This document shows positions 14,149 to 17,539 of a DNA stretch of 17,539 nt, in pieces. Where the stretch lies: contig NZ_MUXV01000087.1 in the NCBI RefSeq assembly GCF_002014975.1, positions 648 through 18,186 on the forward strand, in the 5' to 3' direction. The notes beneath the pieces are model-generated. The model was not told where the DNA came from. It saw only the letters and a list, made by a program, of their open reading frames with translations, and did no database searches. Origin of the DNA: Moraxella bovis. Lineage in GTDB: Bacteria > Pseudomonadota > Gammaproteobacteria > Pseudomonadales > Moraxellaceae. Made by a program: the position numbers and the translations under genes. Numbering within the stretch: the stretch's first letter is position 1; each line of letters starts with the position of its first letter.

Positions 14149-15432
14149 ATGACCATCAAAAAAGTTGCCATTCTTGGCGGAAACCGCATTCCCTTTGCTC
14201 GCTCAAACGGTGCATACGCAGACGCCAGTAATATCGATATGCTCTCATCGGCGTTGGACGGTTTGATTGCTCGCTTTAATTTGGCGGACAAAGAGATTGG
14301 CGAAGTGGTTGCCGGCACGGTCTTAAAACACAGCCGTGATTTGAACCTAACCCGTGAAGCCCTGCTAAACACCGCCCTATCGCCCACAACCCCTGCCTAT
14401 GACATCTCGCAGGCGTGTGGCACAGGTTTGCAAGCCACGTTTGCCGTCGCCAACAAAATCGCACTGGGCATCATCGACAGTGGTATCGCAGGCGGGACGG
14501 ACACGACATCGGACGCACCGATTGCACTCGGGGACGGCATTCGTAAGCCCCTGCTTGCCATCAATAACGCCAAAACCGCCAAAGCTCGACTGACCGCCCT
14601 AACCCACATCAACCCCAAAGACCTACTGTCATTCCCTGCCAATGGTGAGCCACGCACTCGCCTATCCATGGGCGAACATCAAGCCATCACTACCCTAGAA
14701 TGGAACATCAGCCGTGCCGACCAAGATGAGTTGGCATTTAACAGCCATCAAAATTTGGCTCGTGCGTATGACTCAGGATTTTTTGATGACTTGATGACTC
14801 CCTATAAAAGGCTAAACCGTGATAATAACTTGCGTGCAGACACCACGCTTGATAAACTTGCCACGCTAAAACCTGCCTTTGGTAAGCGTAACGCCAACCC
14901 AACCATGACCGCAGGTAACTCCACGCCACTGACCGACGGTGCGTCTTGTGTGCTACTTGCCAGTGATGACTGGGCAAGTGAGCACGGTTTTGAACCACTT
15001 GCCTACATCACTCACCAACAAACGGCGGCCGTGGACTTTGTGGGTAAAAATGGGCTGACCGAAGGACTGCTTATGGCACCTGCCTATGCCGTACCAAAAA
15101 TGCTCGCTCGTGCTGGTCTGACCTTACAAGACTTTGATTTTTATGAGATTCATGAAGCCTTTGCCAGTCAAGTACTCTCCACTCTCGCCGCTTGGGAAGA
15201 TGAAAACTTCTGCAAAAACCGCTTGGGATTAGATAAGCCATTAGGTAGCATTGACCGCAGTAAGCTCAATGTCAATGGGTCAAGCCTTGCCGCAGGACAC
15301 CCCTTTGCTGCCACAGGTGGACGTATCTTAGCAACCGCCGCCAAACTGCTCGCCCAAAAAGGCTCAGGGCGTGCTTTGATTTCTATCTGTGCCGCTGGCG
15401 GTCAAGGCGTTACTTGTATTTTAGAACGCTAA
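14149..15432 (+). CDS. Thiolase, FadI/FadA2-type acetyl-CoA acyltransferase
   Basis: This 427-residue enzyme has all thiolase catalytic residues: the nucleophile Cys90 in DISQACGTGLQA, His335 in EIHEAFASQV, His384 in AAGHPFAATG, and Cys414 in ICAAGGQG. It either cleaves 3-ketoacyl-CoA or condenses two acyl-CoAs. The length and the NGEPRTRLSMGEHQA stretch, with an extended loop, resemble FadI and mycobacterial FadA2 more than the shorter biosynthetic PhaA (about 392 residues). It is divergent from the FabG4-like and MaoC-like genes, which supply the reductase and dehydratase steps. No FadB/FadJ partner is adjacent. AAGGATAAG precedes the ATG and a strong terminator follows. The choice between degradation and synthesis cannot be made from sequence alone. 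Confidence 0.9.
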   Translation: MTIKKVAILGGNRIPFARSNGAYADASNIDMLSSALDGLIARFNLADKEIGEVVAGTVLKHSRDLNLTREALLNTALSPTTPAYDISQACGTGLQATFAVANKIALGIIDSGIAGGTDTTSDAPIALGDGIRKPLLAINNAKTAKARLTALTHINPKDLLSFPANGEPRTRLSMGEHQAITTLEWNISRADQDELAFNSHQNLARAYDSGFFDDLMTPYKRLNRDNNLRADTTLDKLATLKPAFGKRNANPTMTAGNSTPLTDGASCVLLASDDWASEHGFEPLAYITHQQTAAVDFVGKNGLTEGLLMAPAYAVPKMLARAGLTLQDFDFYEIHEAFASQVLSTLAAWEDENFCKNRLGLDKPLGSIDRSKLNVNGSSLAAGHPFAATGGRILATAAKLLAQKGSGRALISICAAGGQGVTCILER

Positions 15433-15450
15433 TCATACAAAAATTACCCT

Positions 15451-15493
15451 AAATCAAAAACCCCAATCTGTCATGGATTGGGGTTTTTGATTT
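15451..15493. terminator. Very strong, symmetrical terminator after the thiolase
   Basis: AAATCAAAAACCCCAATC at 15451-15468 and its exact reverse complement at 15476-15493 form a perfect 18-bp stem with a 7-base loop. The stem includes A5 and T5 tracts, so it can end transcription from both sides. Confidence 0.85.
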
Positions 15494-15572
15494 GGCTTGG
15501 ATTTAAATGGTATGCACTTCACTTTTTTACAATTTTCAACGGCTTATCAATTTTAAAATACATTTCTGCATT

Positions 15573-15598
15573 AAAGGGTGAATTGCAATTTTTCCCCT
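15573..15598. repeat. Possible degenerate third copy of the palindromic repeat
   Basis: AGGGTGAATTGCAA followed by TTTTTCCCCT forms an imperfect palindrome that resembles the core of the 36-bp repeat (AGGGGTGAAT...ATTCGCCCT). The similarity is limited to the core, so this is only tentative. Confidence 0.3.
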
Positions 15599-15746
15599 AT
15601 ATTCAAAATTTTTAACAAATCCAATTCCCTATTATTTAAAATAATTTACCCAATAAATAACAAATTTTTCAATTTTTTATGGCGAATAATATTGTGTTTG
15701 AATTTTAATTTTTCTTATTTTAAAAAGTTTATTAAAAAAATAGATT

Positions 15747-17078
15747 ATGTTAAATAAATTTGGTATAATTGGCAAAATGGAGAGAACAACCGACAACGGC
15801 AAAACATGGGTGTTTACGTTGCGTGACGATGTCAAATTCCATGACGGCACACCGATGACCGCCAAAGAAGTGGTAAACAGTCTAACGCTCGCCCTAAATA
15901 AGCCCACTGCCCTAGAAAGTGCTAATATCGAGCTTATCAAGGCAGTTGATGATAAAACGGTAGAATTCACTCTTGCCGAGCCTTTGACCACCCTACCGTC
16001 TTATTTGACACACGCCACCGCCATTATCCTAGCCCCTGCGTCTTTTGATGACAAAGGGCAAGCCACCAAAATCATCGGCACAGGGGCGTATCAGGCGGAT
16101 AAGGTTGAGCCACCACAAAAGATTGAGCAGTCCGCTTATGCCGACTATTGGGGACAAAAAGCCCACATTAATCGCATTAACTACCTTGCCAACTCTCGCA
16201 GTGAGACCCGCACCCTGCTTGTCGAGAGTGGCGATGACCATTTGGTGTACACCCTAGACAGTGCCAGCCTAAAACGCCTACAAAACAACAGCGACCTACA
16301 AGTGACAACCCAAACGCTCGCTCGCACCATTGTCATTAAGATGAACATCGCCAATCCGCTCTTTGCCGATAAGACCACTCGTCAAGCCCTATCCGATGCC
16401 ATAGACCGTGAAGCCATTGCTAAATCGGTGCTACGCATTGGCGATGCAGGAGCGTATGAGCTACTACCGCCCATGTTTGGCGATTGGCAGGCAGGCGTGG
16501 CAAAATCCGCCCCTGATTATCCTGCCATTAAAGCCAAACTGCTCGCCAATGGCTTTACCGAAGGGGCAAATGGCGTGCTACAAAAAGACGGTAAGCCCTT
16601 TACCATATCGCTCATCACTTTCTCCGACCGCCCAGAGTTACCGCTTATCGCCACCGCCTTACAAGACCAATGGCGTAAAATCGGTGTGGATTTACAAGTT
16701 AATATCACCAACTCATCAGAGATTCCCAAGGCTCATCAAGACGGCTCACTGCAAATGGCTCTGTACGCTCGTAACTATGGCAACACCCCAGACCCATTGG
16801 CTTCACTACAATCCGACCTAAGCCCACAAGGCAGCGACTGGGGCGTGATGAATTACCAAAACTCTACGCTTACCCAAGCCTTGCATGACATCGCTACCAC
16901 AGCCGATGATGTCAAGCGAGATGAACTCAAAAAACAAGTCGCCACCATTTTGGCAGATGAGCGTCCGCTTATCCCTGTCGTGTACTACCAACAAAGTGCA
17001 TCCGTTCACAAGTCGCTACAAGGCTTGACCCTTGACCCCTTTGAGCGTAAATACAACCTAAATCAGCTTAAATGGTAA
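15747..17078 (+). pseudogene. ABC transporter substrate-binding protein (NikA/DppA family), 5' end missing
   Basis: The 443-residue frame matches family 5 solute-binding proteins from about one sixth of the way in. DNGKTWVFTLRDDVKFHDGT at residues 17-36 aligns with E. coli NikA EDGKTWTFTLRDDVKF, which has about 90 residues before it including the signal peptide. GTGAY near 110 and a TPDPLAS block near 350 are further family marks. Here the preceding DNA has a stop two codons before the ATG, no signal peptide and no Shine-Dalgarno for either ATG 15747 or ATG 15777. NikA is 524 residues, so about 80 are missing. The rest is uninterrupted and ends normally, which suggests a recent 5' deletion. 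Without export it could not serve a periplasmic importer. The ligand, nickel, a metallophore or a peptide, is undecided. The permease gene follows after 93 bp. Confidence 0.8.
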
Positions 17079-17097
17079 TACTACGCCATGATAACCC

Positions 17098-17123
17098 AAA
17101 GAGCGACACGCCATCGCTCTTTT
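17098..17123 (+). terminator. Hairpin between binding-protein and permease genes
   Basis: AAAGAGCGA and TCGCTCTTT form a perfect 9-bp stem with a 7-base loop, ending in TTTT. It lies 19 bp past the binding-protein stop. In such importer operons a hairpin here often keeps binding-protein transcript more abundant than permease transcript; it could act as a partial terminator or as 3' end protection. Confidence 0.6.
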
Positions 17124-17171
17124 GACTCTCTTAATTTGCTTTACACCTAAGTTTATGGCAACCATATCATT

Positions 17172-17539
17172 ATGCTAAAACTACTCACATCACGGCTTAT
17201 CCAACTGCTCTTGGTCGTCTGGTCGGTCGGCACTTTGACCTTTGTTCTTATGCGAAGCCTACCCGGCGACATGGCGTATCGTATCGCTGCGTCTCGCTAT
17301 GGCTACGACCAATTCACCGCAAGCTCTGCCGACCAAGTGCGAGCCGAACTGGGGCTTGATTTGCAGTGGTATGAGCAGTATATAGCATGGTTTGGCGACC
17401 TGCTCCGCTTGGATTTGGGAAACTCGCTCGTCAGTGGGACAAGCGTGTGGGACGAGATAGCCCACCAGTTTGGGCACACGCTGTCGCTGGCGTTTGTCGC
17501 TTTGATTATCTCACTTGTAAAAAACCTCACCCGTTATTT
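17172..17539 (+). CDS. ABC transporter permease (NikB/DppB type), partial at window end
   Basis: This is an open frame of 122 codons running off the window. It begins MLKLLTSRLIQLLLVVWSVG, the positively charged start and first membrane segment typical of NikB/DppB-type permeases. RSLPGDMA at about 28-35 and ELGLDLQWYEQYIAW near 61-75 match the periplasmic N-terminal region of the family, and LRLDLGNSL near 80-88 is the usual block before the second membrane segment. This segment starts at HTLSLAFVALIIS. The last residues (VKNLTRY) depart from the expected hydrophobic VxxPLG continuation. ATG 17172 lacks a good Shine-Dalgarno. It should be the first inner-membrane permease of the importer whose binding-protein gene precedes it. 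Confidence 0.8.
   Translation, partial: MLKLLTSRLIQLLLVVWSVGTLTFVLMRSLPGDMAYRIAASRYGYDQFTASSADQVRAELGLDLQWYEQYIAWFGDLLRLDLGNSLVSGTSVWDEIAHQFGHTLSLAFVALIISLVKNLTRY

Larger units (their letters stand above)
15433..15746. other. Gene-free region before the truncated binding-protein gene
   Basis: This 314-bp stretch holds a very strong terminator (15451-15493), a palindrome-like remnant (15573-15598) and about 150 bp of extremely AT-rich DNA running up to the broken start of the binding-protein gene. No signal-peptide coding sequence can be read in any plus-strand frame here. Confidence 0.6.

Noticed and set aside
15677..15991. 104-codon minus-strand frame spanning the 5' end of the binding-protein gene
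   Set aside because: Antisense to the real frame and extending into AT-rich non-coding DNA; no start signal or known motif.

Overview
The window looks like a chromosomal stretch from a low-to-medium GC gammaproteobacterium, most likely Moraxella or a close relative in the Moraxellaceae. This is an inference from several things together: two tandem Neisseria/Moraxella-type bacterioferritins, a Bfd with a doubled-cysteine motif, a MipA/OmpV porin-like protein, a betBA/betT choline cluster, and very AT-rich intergenic DNA with T-rich terminators. There are no phage genes, transposases, RNA genes or CRISPR arrays. I do not see an obvious new defence or mobile system. The unusual material lies in the intergenic repeats, the specialised iron-storage pair, a conserved fatty-acyl gene trio and a damaged transporter gene.

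Layout. (1) 52-5747 holds choline uptake and oxidation to glycine betaine: betB-betA on the minus strand, divergent from the BCCT transporter betT, with no betI repressor beside them. (2) 5888-6678 is a MipA/OmpV-family outer-membrane protein on the plus strand. (3) 6818-8600 is an iron-storage module on the minus strand. It contains bfd with a Fur-like promoter, then a ferroxidase-type bacterioferritin and a haem-ligand-type bacterioferritin. (4) 8746-9839 is ilvE, a branched-chain aminotransferase with a strong promoter. (5) 9847-11151 is a cytoplasmic beta-lactamase-fold serine hydrolase. (6) 11420-15493 is a divergent fatty-acyl cluster: a long FabG4-like ketoacyl reductase and a MaoC-type dehydratase on the minus strand, and a FadI/FadA2-type thiolase on the plus strand. 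(7) 15747-17539 is an ABC importer of the nickel/peptide family. Its binding-protein gene has lost its 5' end including the signal peptide, and it is followed by the start of the first permease, which runs off the window.

Functionally, the bet genes import choline and oxidise it in two steps to the osmoprotectant glycine betaine. The two bacterioferritins have complementary active-site losses: one keeps the di-iron site, the other keeps the haem-ligand methionine. This suggests a mixed 24-mer whose iron is released with electrons from Bfd. Reductase, dehydratase and thiolase together could run a reversible 2- to 4-carbon acyl-chain cycle. The same gene order is known in Mycobacterium tuberculosis (htdX-fabG4 divergent from fadA2).

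Intergenic regions carry several palindromic repeats: a 61-bp inverted-repeat unit in front of betT, two copies of a 36-bp palindromic repeat, and a cluster of GATAAG motifs between the thiolase and fabG. These are the least explained signals in the window.
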